Made by a program: the position numbers and the translations under genes. Under the pieces are notes generated by a model. That model was not told the origin of the DNA and searched no databases. It worked only from the letters and a program-made list of their open reading frames with translations. From Pelecanus crispus (lineage: Eukaryota > Chordata > Aves > Pelecaniformes > Pelecanidae), in assembly GCF_030463565.1 (NCBI RefSeq), contig NC_134648.1, positions 11,573,806 through 11,637,805 of the forward strand: 64,000 nt of DNA, read 5' to 3'. Shown here piece after piece: positions 13,078 to 24,445 of this stretch (positions are counted from its first letter, which is position 1; every line of letters begins with the position of its first letter).

Positions 13078-14393
13078 TTCACAGAGCTGTATGACGCAAC
13101 TCACAGGCTTCACATGAGCTGTGTGTGCACTGAGCCGTGCCTACTGCACCACTAAAATACTACTGAAAGTATTTGATTCCTTTCAGTACTTCTCTGCAGC
13201 CTGAGTAACGATCTAGCTGCCTTTGATATGTAGCAACAGAGATTGAGACTTGCAGGTTCAAGTGAGGAACAGTGCTACGTTTAATTATTTATATCCAAAT
13301 CCAAGTCCTGTGCACAGCGTGATTAATTTGGCTACAAAGCAACAGCACAGGTCACATGCTGAATCCAGCCTCCCCAGGCCTGCAGCAGCACTGAAGCTGT
13401 TCTGCCACTGTGCTCTTTGTCATCACAAATCCATTTTCAAAAGCCCTCAACTTAAAAAGGCACTAATATGGGTATAGGCAGAGTCTGGGGGATCAACAGC
13501 TGGATTTGTTGGTTCAGGCATTAGCTCTGCTGACATCTTTGGTGCCCAAGGAGAGAGTGGGCAGGGTGTTCTTTTTATGTGGAAATAGCTGATCAGCTAC
13601 TGCAGCGTAACATCTAGGAATGGTCTGAATTTTTAACTTACTCTGAGACAAGCATTTTAGCAAGGAAATGCACTGTTGCAGCTCTTCCACTTGCAAGTCT
13701 AGTGCTGCTTGTTTTTATTGCTAATATAGAAACGTAATAGAAAAATTTCAACAGATACTTTCATGTCTACCTTGAGATGTTTTAAAAACCTAGTTTACAG
13801 GTATGTTTATTTACTAGTTAGTGTGGAACATTTATAATCCTGCCTTCACTATAGTTCAGGTCATTCGTAACTGCTATTTAATTTTTAACTAGGCAACAAC
13901 TCATTAATTCTACTTAGTGTCTACAGTCCTTATTCGTGGTACAACATTCTGAGGCAATATGCTGATAATAGCACATACTGAGCTAGTTTGCGGTACGGAG
14001 AAGACATAGGTCTAAGATTACTTCAGGCTGGCTTTGGTAAATTAATCAGTGGCGAAGTCTCTTGAGGTTTACACACAGTAACACAAACAGCCCTATAGTC
14101 ACGTATTTTGCATAACAGAAAGAAATCCTATCGCTGTTACACCTTGTTTCTTGCACATGTTTTGCATGAGGTCAGCAGTTAATGTTTAATGTACATCTAA
14201 ACCTGTGTGTTCACAGTGAGCTGTAAGAAATTGTTCTAAGCTACTAGTAAATAAGCAATTTGCCCTCACAGCTGGCTTGCAATCGAAACATGACAAAACA
14301 TCTAAACATGACAAACTGTAGCGGCCATCAGCCACGCCACAGCTGCTCCACCAGAATTTCTGAAGAATAGGGATTTCTGTTAAAACAATTGCA

Positions 14394-14439
14394 TTGTTGT
14401 TGTTGTTGCTAATAATAATAACAGCAGCAACAACAACAA
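14394..14439. repeat. Triplet-repeat inverted repeat (TTG)n ... (CAA)n
   Basis: TTGTTGTTGTTGCT at 14397-14410 is perfectly complementary to AGCAACAACAACAA at 14426-14439, with a 15-nt loop of AAT/CAG triplets. The stem is 14 bp and can form a hairpin in DNA or intronic RNA. Confidence 0.9.
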
Positions 14440-15412
14440 TAATAGTAGTAATCTCTTAAAAAGTGGTTATTCCTGCTGCTACCACAATTACAATTTTACT
14501 ATCAAAATATTTTCTTTATTTTTTCCTTTCATATATGGACAAAATATCTGAGAAATCATAACTAAAATGCTCCTCACAATTTCATGTTGTCAAAAGGGTC
14601 AACCACATAGACCTTACATTTCAAGCTGCAATAACAACTGTTTATAGAGTTAAAAAATAAGAATAACTTTTTATCTGCTGCCTTCTGATTTTGAAGCCCG
14701 CTGAAAGAAAACTCTAATTGTTGTATTTACATGCTGACATTTAACCTGGAAAAGTAACACATGTGGCCATCTGGCACCCTGTTGATCATTCCCACAGCTC
14801 TTCCACCTCTTGCGGAAATCACCAGGAGCCCTGTGTACACAAAAAATACAGGCTGGGGCCCTGATGTTTGAATGAGGAATGCTTGAAATTGTCACTCAAA
14901 TGTCATGATTTACTCTTACGTGATCACGACATTGTTGCAAAAGTCCCATGATGGTAATATAGATGTGCATTATCTTTATTTGCTATTCAATTCTTTTTGA
15001 GTCTAGCACACAATAAAGGCATTTTTAAGGAAAGACAGAATTTTCCTTTTAAACAACTGTTTTCTTGTTCAACTAATTACAAACTGCTGAGAGCTGAAGC
15101 TTTAAGATTCTTCCAAAAAGTTTAAAACCAACATAAAAATCGTAAGAGTTGGCAATGGCAAATACTCTGAAATGAAGGCTTCACCAAAGCCTCTTTTAAT
15201 ACTGAAAGAATTTTGTCTGTTCTCACATACTGTAACAAATCTTGCCCCTCAGTCTGGGTTCAAATTTTTTCACTAGAGGCTGAGTACATGAACACTAGGA
15301 AGGCGTGCGTGTCATTGCAAAGAGCCAATTGTCACATCAAGGAAGTATTCTGAACCAGGTGTTGAAAGCTTTGTTCCATGCTGAATACTTTTAGAAAAGA
15401 AGGAAAGACTAT

Positions 15413-15764
15413 CATGGTGGTGTCGGGTTGATCATAGAATCATAGAATCATAGAATTGTTTAAGTTGGAAAAGACCTCTAAGATCATCAGTCCAACCATT
15501 AACCCAACACCACCATGCCCGCTAAACCATGTCCCAAAGTGCCACGTCTACCCGTTTTTTGAACACTTCCAGGGATGGTGACTCCACCACCTCTCTGGGC
15601 AGCCTGTTCCAATGCCTGACTACCCTTTCCATGAAGAAATTTTTCCTAATATCCAATCTAAACCTCCCCTGACACAGCTTGAGCCCATTTCCTCTCGTCC
15701 TATCACTTGTTCCTTGATGGTTGGACTGATGATCTTACAGGTCCTTTCCAACCTTAATGATTCC
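15413..15764 (+). mobile_element. CR1 3' end fragment, split by a nested insertion
   Basis: The sequence 15413-15431 (CATGGTGGTGTCGGGTTGA) and the block from 15714 to 15764 (TTGATGGTTGGACTGATGATC..GGTCCTTTCC..CCTTAATGATTCC) together read as one plus-strand CR1 3' end. Between them sits an oppositely oriented CR1. TTGA appears at both sides of the insert and may be a short target-site duplication. Confidence 0.75.
15432..15713 (-). mobile_element. CR1 LINE, 5'-truncated, nested inside another CR1
   Basis: The plus strand reads the complement of the CR1 3' end: (ATCATAGA) repeats, then GTTGGAAAAGACCTCTAAGATCATC, the 'CCACGTCTACCCGTTTTTTGAACACTTCCAGGGATGG' region and 'CTCTGGGCAGCCTGTTCCAATGCCTGAC'. 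About 280 bp remain. It is a non-autonomous remnant with no reverse transcriptase. Similarity to the consensus looks high, suggesting a fairly young avian CR1 subfamily. Only positions and key phrases are given because no alignment was run. Confidence 0.9.
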
Positions 15765-15836
15765 TAGTTTTTACTTTCATTAAAAAAATAATCCAGCCAC
15801 CAAGCCAGGAAACATGAAGTTATTTCTCTACCCTTA

Positions 15837-15938
15837 ACTGGTTTAGTGGTGGACTTGGTAATGTTAGGTTAATGGTTGGACTGGATGATCTTAAAGGTCT
15901 TTTCCAACCTAAACAATTCTATGATTCTATTCTATGAT
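15837..15938 (+). mobile_element. CR1 3' end fragment
   Basis: The sequence ACTGGTTTAGTGGTGGACTTGG, then GGTTAATGGTTGGACTGG, ATGATCTTAAAGGTC and CCAACCTAAACAATTC, ends in ATGATTCTATTCTATGA, the typical CR1 3' tail. It is a separate, same-orientation copy about 70 bp after the nested pair. Confidence 0.88.
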
Positions 15939-16331
15939 CATTTCTGGTAAAATACAAAACTTTGGTTAAAAATGATGGTCAAAGTCTTGCTAATTACATT
16001 GTCATGGCTTACATAGTAAGGGGTCCATCTAAACACATACACTTGAAAGAAAAATTGTATTTCTTGAACTGATGAAAGCGGGTCACAACTCAAATTCAGG
16101 GGATTTCCCCCACCCCCACCCCCGCCAAAAGTTTATGAGACTACCAAAAAAAAAAAAAACCAAAAAACCCCACAAACCCCCAACCCAGGCTGTGCTAAAA
16201 ATGGGCACTGCTGTGGCTATGAGAGTTGTAGATGTAGCTTTGAGCAGGAATAAGGTGATGTGTTACCCTGGTATTCAGTTTTAGAAGGCTCCTTACTACA
16301 ATATTGATTCCAGTTTTTGTGTCTACATTTT

Positions 16332-16795
16332 AGAAAGGATGTTGGAAAATTGGAAAGTGTTCAGAAAAGAGTTACAAGAATGATTTCAGGTCTGGAAAAC
16401 ATCCTTTGTAGTGAATGACTAATGAAACTCCATCTACTTACTTTTTCCAAGGGAAGTTTTTCCACGACTTTGTCATAGCCTACAAGTTGCTACATGGGGA
16501 ATAGTCTTCTGATAGATTAAATCTTGCAGAAAAGGACATTAAAAGACAGAAAGCTAAAGCAAAGCAAAAGCTATATGAGAAACAAGGCAGAAGTTAGTAA
16601 CCCTGATGGCAATGAAATGCTGGTGTAATTTTCAAATGTGATGGAATCACCTTTACTTGGGGGCTTTTTTAACCATGCTAAATATCTAACTAACAGGGAT
16701 GCTCTAGTTCAAGTAGGCTTATTGTCCAGAGGCAGACATTACTTAGTGAGGTTCACGGCCTATATTACAGAAGAGGCAAGACTATATAAATATAA
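16332..16795 (+). mobile_element. Ancient CR1-like LINE 3' fragment
   Basis: Several phrases match, with many changes, the 3' end of an old LINE family frequent in turtles: 'GGAAAATTGGAAAGTGTTCAG', 'GAGTTACAAGAATGATT', 'CTACATGGGGAATAG' and, near the end, 'GATGCTCTAGTTCAAG..GG', 'GGCCTATATTACAGAAGAGG' and 'CAAGACTA'. The level of decay suggests insertion before the radiation of birds. Recognition is from memory of the consensus. Confidence 0.6.
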
Positions 16796-19700
16796 TAATA
16801 GCAAAATTGAAATATTGGAATTTATCTTATTAACCTCAATTAACCCTCTCCTTATAATTTCCTTTTTCAATGATCCCTGTGAAAAATGTCACAACAGTCA
16901 AGCTTCTGGAGTGCTGTGCTCGCAGCCTCTCATGCTGCAACCAGCTTTGTCTCATTATTTCCTTGGTACTGTGTCTCTAGCTGTTCTCTTGCACTTCAGA
17001 CTCAGATCGCAAGTCTTCCTGGGCTGTAAACCAGCTTTCCCTTCTGTACAGCTTCTCATGCAACTATGCTCTGACCCATGGCTCCAGGAATTAGGGTTGG
17101 TGAGCACTATTGTAGGATATACAGATAAATAACCTTTTGAATGGTTATTTCAAATATATTGGCATGATTTCAAATATTATGGTATGATCACATGTGATGA
17201 ACAGGAGTCCATTTACTCACTGAATTTTAAAATACAAGATCAATACAATTTAGGAAAAAAAGACCCCAACAACTTAAAAACACAAATGAATTTTTTTTTT
17301 TTTTTACTCTCAAGAGTAGAACTCTAATTTTGACTTATTTCTAAGAGCTGAGATTTATATTAGCTGACTGCATTTGGAGGCGGGAGAGGCACTCAGTTTT
17401 CTGGCACCCTGTCTACAGTGGTTGTGTAAGAGCATGATTAATTCATTAATAAAGCATAGCTTGACAATGGGTAGCACTGAAAATGTTACATATTAAGAGC
17501 ACCAAGTGTTTGACGTGCTGCGTGGAGAAGCCTCTGCCAGTGTGCCAGAGCAAGCATCAAAACAGAGCTGGCTGCAACCAAAACGAAGAGTGAAAATAAA
17601 TTTTAAAAAAATCTTCACATTCACTTCAGAAGAGCTCTCAGGCTCTGTGTTAAAGGCGGGGGGCAGAGGGTAGAGCGCTTGTGTAATAATAACAGCTTTG
17701 GCTGACAAAAAAGCAACTCCAGCAAAAATTGCTGAGAAGAGTCTGAATCCTTCCTGCTGAGTAGAAGGAAAACAGCACCTACTGGAAACAGTGGGATCTG
17801 GGGAGGGCCAGAACAATTTACACTGGCATTCAGTAGTTAACGTTAAGCACATAAGGTCACTTATTAACAACATATAGGTTTTAACAACTGCTGACTGCAG
17901 GGAGGTGTGTTACTCATATGACCGCATCATGCCTCCCCTCCTCCACTCCAAAGAGTGATCAAAGAGCAGAGATTACAAATTGTGAAGCAATTTTTTCCAA
18001 CGGGAGCATCTGGGTCGTTGGCACGTTTCACTGCGCGTTACACTGCAGCTCAGGAATTGCGTCCAGGTCTGCCACATGGTTGGGCTTGTGATGGACAGGC
18101 CAAGCTGCTCCAGCTTCCCAGCTGCTCGGCCCCTTCCGCTCATTATCCAGCCTCAAGCGCTAATGCCCTTGCATCAATTTGCGAAGGGGTCCTCCACAAG
18201 CACCACGTGAGCTCCCTGCGCCGAGAGGGTTGTGATGGGGAGAAGAAAATGGATGTCTGCTTTCTTCTATATCTAATTTGTTTTGCATACATTTGCATGC
18301 TGGCCATAGACCCATTCACATTACGGATCCCATTTGTGAGTTGCAGATCATTTGCCAGTCAAAGCTGGCGAGTGTGCATGTGTGTCTGTGTGTGTGGAGG
18401 GAAATCCAAGATTCTAGATTGTGCAATATAAATTACATGTAAAAATAGAAAGGAAAAAAAAAGGCAGTAGCCACGATTGTGTGTCTATGAATGACAGGCA
18501 CAAAGAATCTCTGCACCTTTGAAGACGGCTGGAGGCACATGGGGATAAATTCAGGAGGGGGTGGGAGGAGACCACAGGCGCAAGCCATTTCTGAACACTG
18601 ATTACATGGGTAAATTGTTTGTTCCAGTGTATCACAAAGAGAAGGCACATTATTTTTCATGCCACAGCTGTTTTGAATAAGAATAGGAATAAACTTAACC
18701 ATCCTCCTCATGTTACTTACCACTAATTATGGCATATATTTACATCTATAAAACAGTGAAATTTTGGGGGACATAATTTCATGCCCCTTTATTGTGTAGA
18801 TTCCTTTATTTCCATCCCACATTTGAATTTCAAAAATGTTTAGGACTTCAAAGCATCTTTAAAAGCTTGCCCTAATTATAATATGCATTACTTTCTAAAA
18901 CTCCTAGTTTGCATTGCAGATTCCTGCAAATAGAGGCATTCATTTTAAACATCAATTAATATCATCCATGCATCTTCAGATGAGTTTGGGTCTTTATTTC
19001 AGAGTTGCACTGAGCTCTGACTAAGCTTTCCTCAGTTTGAAGAATAGTTCAAGCTACTGCAACCATTTGAAATTAAGCCAGTGGATCAGATCAGTAGAAA
19101 GCCTGACAGCCCAATATTAATTTGTATCAGTGTTTTTTTTTCCTGTGTCAATGGTTAGAAAACATCCCTCCTCCTTTCAGACATACTTGCTTCCCATATC
19201 TGTTCCTGTAGCTGCAGAAGACAGAGATCAGGTTGGCACAGAGCATTTGGCAGTGTCACAGACACAAAATCCATGGCCACATTATCGCAAGGTGGGCTTA
19301 CACCAGCACTAAGGATCCCAACGGAGGCACGGACCCACTGCACGGTACTGTAGGTTACATAGAAAAGTCACACAAAAAGAGAATCCCTGCCTCAGAACTT
19401 GCAGTCAGGGGTTGAGGCAAAGCACGAGAGAGAAATAACTAGCTAAACCAGAATTTAGTCTAGGCTGCAGTGGACAGATACGCACTGCTGAATTAACATT
19501 AAAGGTGCTCTTAGTAGTGAAAAGTGCTTGCCGGATGAACTAGGCTAGATAGGGGCAAGTTACAGAGCTAGCAAAACTAGCAGGGGCATGAAGGGAGATA
19601 GAGACTTGTGCCTTGCTAGAGCAATTCCCTTGCCAGAGTCAATGGAGGTGTATGTGAGCATAACAGCAGAGTCAAAATGAAGTTATTTGTTGGAGATGTG

Positions 19701-22552
19701 GCTGAGAGATACTGGATTCAAAAGGGAGGTGGTGTGAGTGGAACAGACGTACCATCAACCTCCTGCAAGAGAAAGTGGAGAGCCAGGGGAGGCAGAGCAC
19801 TGGGCAGTCAGCACTGCGGGCCAAGAAGGCAAGGCCAGCAATAATGTTTTAGACAGACATTTTGGGGTAAAGCTGGAAGTGCAATCTATCATTTAGTTTG
19901 AACTCTTTCAGGAGGCCTAAGTGTATTATCTAGTATTAGATAATTTAAGAAGACTAGTGAGTAATCAGTGGGGATAGCATTAGATATCACTATGAGTAGA
20001 ACTTCAACCAATAAAGAAACCAATAGAGGCAACATGTGTTGACTGAGCTTTTAGATAGGCTAATCAGAACTTCAAAGGCCAGAAAACTTTGGGGCTTTTC
20101 TCAAGTCACAAAAACAGTTTAAGTACAAACTAACCAACAGCTATGTTTACATTACCCAGATTAAGATTAGATGGCATGAATCATATCTAATTGTTTTACA
20201 TAGATTAGGCTTATTTTCCTAGTGACTAAGGTAACAGAAGCAGGACTGTGCACTCAACCTGCACCTGGGGAAAGGTTTCATCTGCAGATATTCTGCAGCC
20301 TTGCCTGAATTCCTTGTCATTGTTCTAGGAAATAACTTTTACATTTATTTAAGAACATTTATTTTTGTTTTCATTTTATATCCCTGTAATCTCTGGTTTC
20401 ATATCATTGTCACACAAATTTCCTGTGCCATATCATTAGCACGTTGTTCCTTATTTACTCATTGTACTGAGTGCACAACATACCAGGTAAAGCTCCTTCT
20501 ATCTATCGCTGTAAAAGCCTGTCTCTGGGGTGACTTCCCTGAACTCTCTGGTTCACAGTGACTACGTGGGATAAACAGAAGAAAAGAGTCACTGCATTCA
20601 AGGTGCAAGACAAGGACCAGGAAATTGCTTTGCAGGGCTATAAGGTTGGTTGTTTGAGATGGTATAAAAGGAGAAGTCTCTTCCTTTTATACCTCCTGCA
20701 CTGTTAGGTAGGAAGAGGTCCAAAGGTGTGATGTCCAGAGCTGTCAGTGGGACTGAGGCCAGAAGCTCATCCACTCCCAGCGTCAGGCTGTATTTCACAG
20801 GAGATACAATCTGTCTGAACCAATAAACCTCTGCAAAGCAAAGCAACACTTTGCTTTATACTCCATACCTGTGATGCTTTGCAAAGTCAACTCCACAATT
20901 GCCAGATGTCTTCTTGCAAGATCTCAGACCTTTCCCTCCCACTTTTTTGTAATCAAACCTTATTACATTTATCACAGGGAAAACCATGCTCCTGAGAAGC
21001 CTCAAGCAGAACTAAATGGGAAAGAGCAAGAGGAGTACTCTTTCCGGCTACCAGAGCTAAGCTGCTTTCTGCCTTAGTCATCCTCAATGTGAGCGCTCGT
21101 CTCTGGTCTTCCTGTTTCCTACCTTTCCGTTCTACGCTAGATTTAATGTCTAAACAAAATACTCTTTGTGCTGCCTCTGGTGACATGCTGACTTCTCTTT
21201 AAATCTGTTTACAGGCTCACCATCCCTTCTGGCATCAAATCCTCACCTTCGCTTTCAAGCTTCCACACGCCACGACACCCTCCTGCTTTCCTTCTCTCAT
21301 TTCCCTTGACTTCTTTCACTCATTGTCCCTGGTTTTCTTTTGTTGATTCTCCTTACAGTGCTTTCTCGCCTTGTACTTATTTGCCCAACACAAACTCATG
21401 TTCCTCTTTTACTCACGTTACAATCAAATTCCACCAAAACATGGACTGTCACTGGACACTGATGCACTAGCTTACAGCACTGAGCAAACTATCGATGGTT
21501 AAATGACAATGAGGGGAGAGGACAATAGAAAGGATGGGAAGGGGGAAATGGTTAAATAAAGGGTGAGAGAGAGTATTGTCAGTAAGCAATAACCATGCAA
21601 CATGAACAGAACCTGGGAGAAGTTGAACTTTCAGAGTAGGAGGAGGTAGCGGATGTTAAGGAGAGTGTAGATACTGATTCAGAAGTGGATACTTAATTTA
21701 AAAGAAAAGGACAAGAATACAAAAATTAATCTGTTTTCATATTAATAAACTTGAAGTTACTAATAGGGTCAAAAAGATTGTCAGCAACCTTTGCCAGCTT
21801 TACGCTGGTAATATATGACTATTTAGAACAGTTTCTTAACACTCCCCATAAAAATGGGAACAGCGTCCTTTTTTCTGACAAAATGTCCCATTGGGGTGAA
21901 AGAAATTAAGGACAGTGAGCTGCCAGTTTAGGATCTAATTCTCATGACTAATTACACAGCTATCTTCTGTTTTTCCTATATGTACTTCTAGATGGGGGAC
22001 ACTGGTGTGAAGTTTATTCCTAGAAGGGCATTCATTGTGACTCTCGCTACACCCAGACACTGCACCTGGCACCTTCCCTCTGCCTCACTCACCCCATGAG
22101 AGAGAAAATCCACTGGCCTATTTTAAGGTCATGGCTCAGGAAGGCATTCTTGCCACATTTTTAATGTATAACTCAGAAGGATGTTAGCACTGTACGTTTT
22201 TTAATCTCTAAGTTAATACAGCACAAAATTATATTAAAAGACCATTATGTTGGAAGGCACAGCGAGGTTCGGAAATGTTGGATTGAAGTTGCCTGCACAT
22301 CCTGACTGCTGAACTGCATCATGATACAGTCTTTAGCTACACGACTGCACACTCGCCCTCTGAGCATCTAGACAATATTTCTTTGTCTTCATTATTCAGT
22401 GTGGCCCAGTCCCTATTTCCTGCACACTACTCAAAACCTGTGTTGAACACAGAATTATTAATTTTATAAAGGTTTTCTTCATGGCATTATCTTGATTCTT
22501 TATAAACAGCCATGAGTTTGATTTCTCAGTGACCATCTGAGGTGAAGGGATG

Positions 22553-22665
22553 GTGTCACCCCCATATTACAGATGGGGAACTGAGGCAAGAGTGTTAAAG
22601 GTGTGCACTGCATGTAGGAGATGCAGCAGAGAAGGCTGGCACTTGAATTTTCGAAGTCTTGAGTA
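22553..22665 (-). mobile_element. MIR-like SINE fragment
   Basis: The plus strand reads 'CCCCCATATTACAGATGGGG', AACTGAGGCAAGAG and, further on, 'GGCACTTGAATTTTCGAAGTC'. These match the complement of the MIR core ('CCCCATTTTACAGATGAGGA', AACTGAGGC, then GGGATTCGAACCC-like) with the same order and spacing. MIR-type SINEs are old and shared across amniotes. Confidence 0.6.
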
Positions 22666-23852
22666 CAACACAGACCTTAATGATCCAAAGAAGATCTCTA
22701 CTGGCTTTAGACACATCTTTGAGCATTGCCTGAAAATCAGTTTCCTCATTAAGAAAAAGCAGAACATGCAACACATCAATGACCATATCGCAAACCTCTG
22801 CTGCTTCCATGTCTAATCTAAAGTCTGCGGCTTGTCATTCTCTGTGGGAACTGAGAACAGGCAAGTGAGGTGACATTCATTCTGCCAGCAGGTTTTGCAA
22901 GCATTTATTATGCAAAGCGGATTGGTGAGATGACAGTCCTCAGTTGAAGCCCGAGTTTTGCAAGGAAATGTATTTAGTGGTCACAGACCCTTAACCTCCA
23001 AGCTCTACTCTTCTGCAGCCAGATTTTTTCTGCCCTTACGCTTGCCCTGTTCCTACCTCTCACATACCTGTTTCTGCTGTGTGCCTTCATCCCTATGTTT
23101 CCCCATGGGCTCCTTATCCCGAATGCTCCCTTTTCTCACTGCCTCCCCCTTTTTGACTCTACATTCTCACCTGCCTTTTCCAGGCTCCTAGTGCCTGCTG
23201 TGTTTCAGCTCCCAGTTCTCTGCTGCCTCCTATTCCTGGCCTCTTTGCTCAGCCAGCCCTCAAATGCTTGGTTTACAGCTCCCATGCCCAGTTTTAAGCC
23301 CCATGAATTTCTCAACAGATTTCTTCTGCAGTCCGGCACAGCTCCTGCTCAGTGGTTTATCCCTTCTACACCCAGATTTGAGAAAAGAGAGTCCAGTTTC
23401 CATTCCCAGTTTCCACTTCCAAATGTGGTGCCACAGAAACTCTTGGCAAGATATGAAGTTTGGGGTATGTACAAGGTGTACAGGTCATATAGATAAACAC
23501 TGGATCAATATACAACATCTCAGCTTTCCCTTCAAATTCTTTTCTCACTCTTGCTGACAACTGATATGAACAGATATACCTGTTGGAGCAGAGTCCCATG
23601 GCTGACTAACAAAAAGGCAAGGGGAAAGCAGATGTGCTCTCACAACCAAAAAATATTTAAGAAAACCCTGGAACCCTCCCAGGCTTACAGTCGTCCTGCT
23701 GCACACTTGGTTCAAATCCTCCTTGGTCCTATCTGCATAAGTGTGGACTGATTGCAGGACTGATATGTGTACTATTTGCATTTGGCAAGAGTTCAACATT
23801 TGAAACACTACAAAGCAGTCTCCATTTCTGCGCTTCCCTGGTGTTCCTCAGA

Positions 23853-23866
23853 CCGCTAGATGGCAG
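23853..23866 (+). promoter_or_regulatory. CTCF-like binding motif
   Basis: CCGCTAGATGGCAG fits the core CTCF motif (CC-R-S-Y-AG-R-K-GGC-R-S). It lies in the intron, 286 bp upstream of the donor of that intron's 3' neighbour exon on the left-to-right axis. Motif match only; occupancy is not known. Confidence 0.45.
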
Positions 23867-24139
23867 TTCCCCATTTACAAAAGAGGGCTCTCGTTACCTG
23901 TTTGCTCCTGCCCAGCAGCTGTGTCAAGCACAGTTGAGGCACGCATCTGCCTTTGCATGTTGACTGCAACACAGACTTCTTGTGGAGCTGTCAACAAGAG
24001 TGGCTCTGGGCCAGCGTCCTACGTGAGGGATACACAGCTTTGCACTTTTAAATGATGACAGAAGAAATTTCCATAAGCACCCTGAAGGGTGCTAAATACT
24101 AAGCACAGGCCTTATCGACAAGAGAGGTTCTCCACGTCA

Positions 24140-24445
<306 letters not shown>

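Noticed and set aside
16638..17132. 164-codon plus-strand open frame
   Set aside because: Its start lies inside the ancient LINE 3' remnant (untranslated in the family) and the rest has no recognisable protein or splice sites.
17955..18431. 158-codon plus-strand open frame with a TG-rich end
   Set aside because: The C-terminal Cys/Val run is a translated (TG)n repeat; no homology seen.
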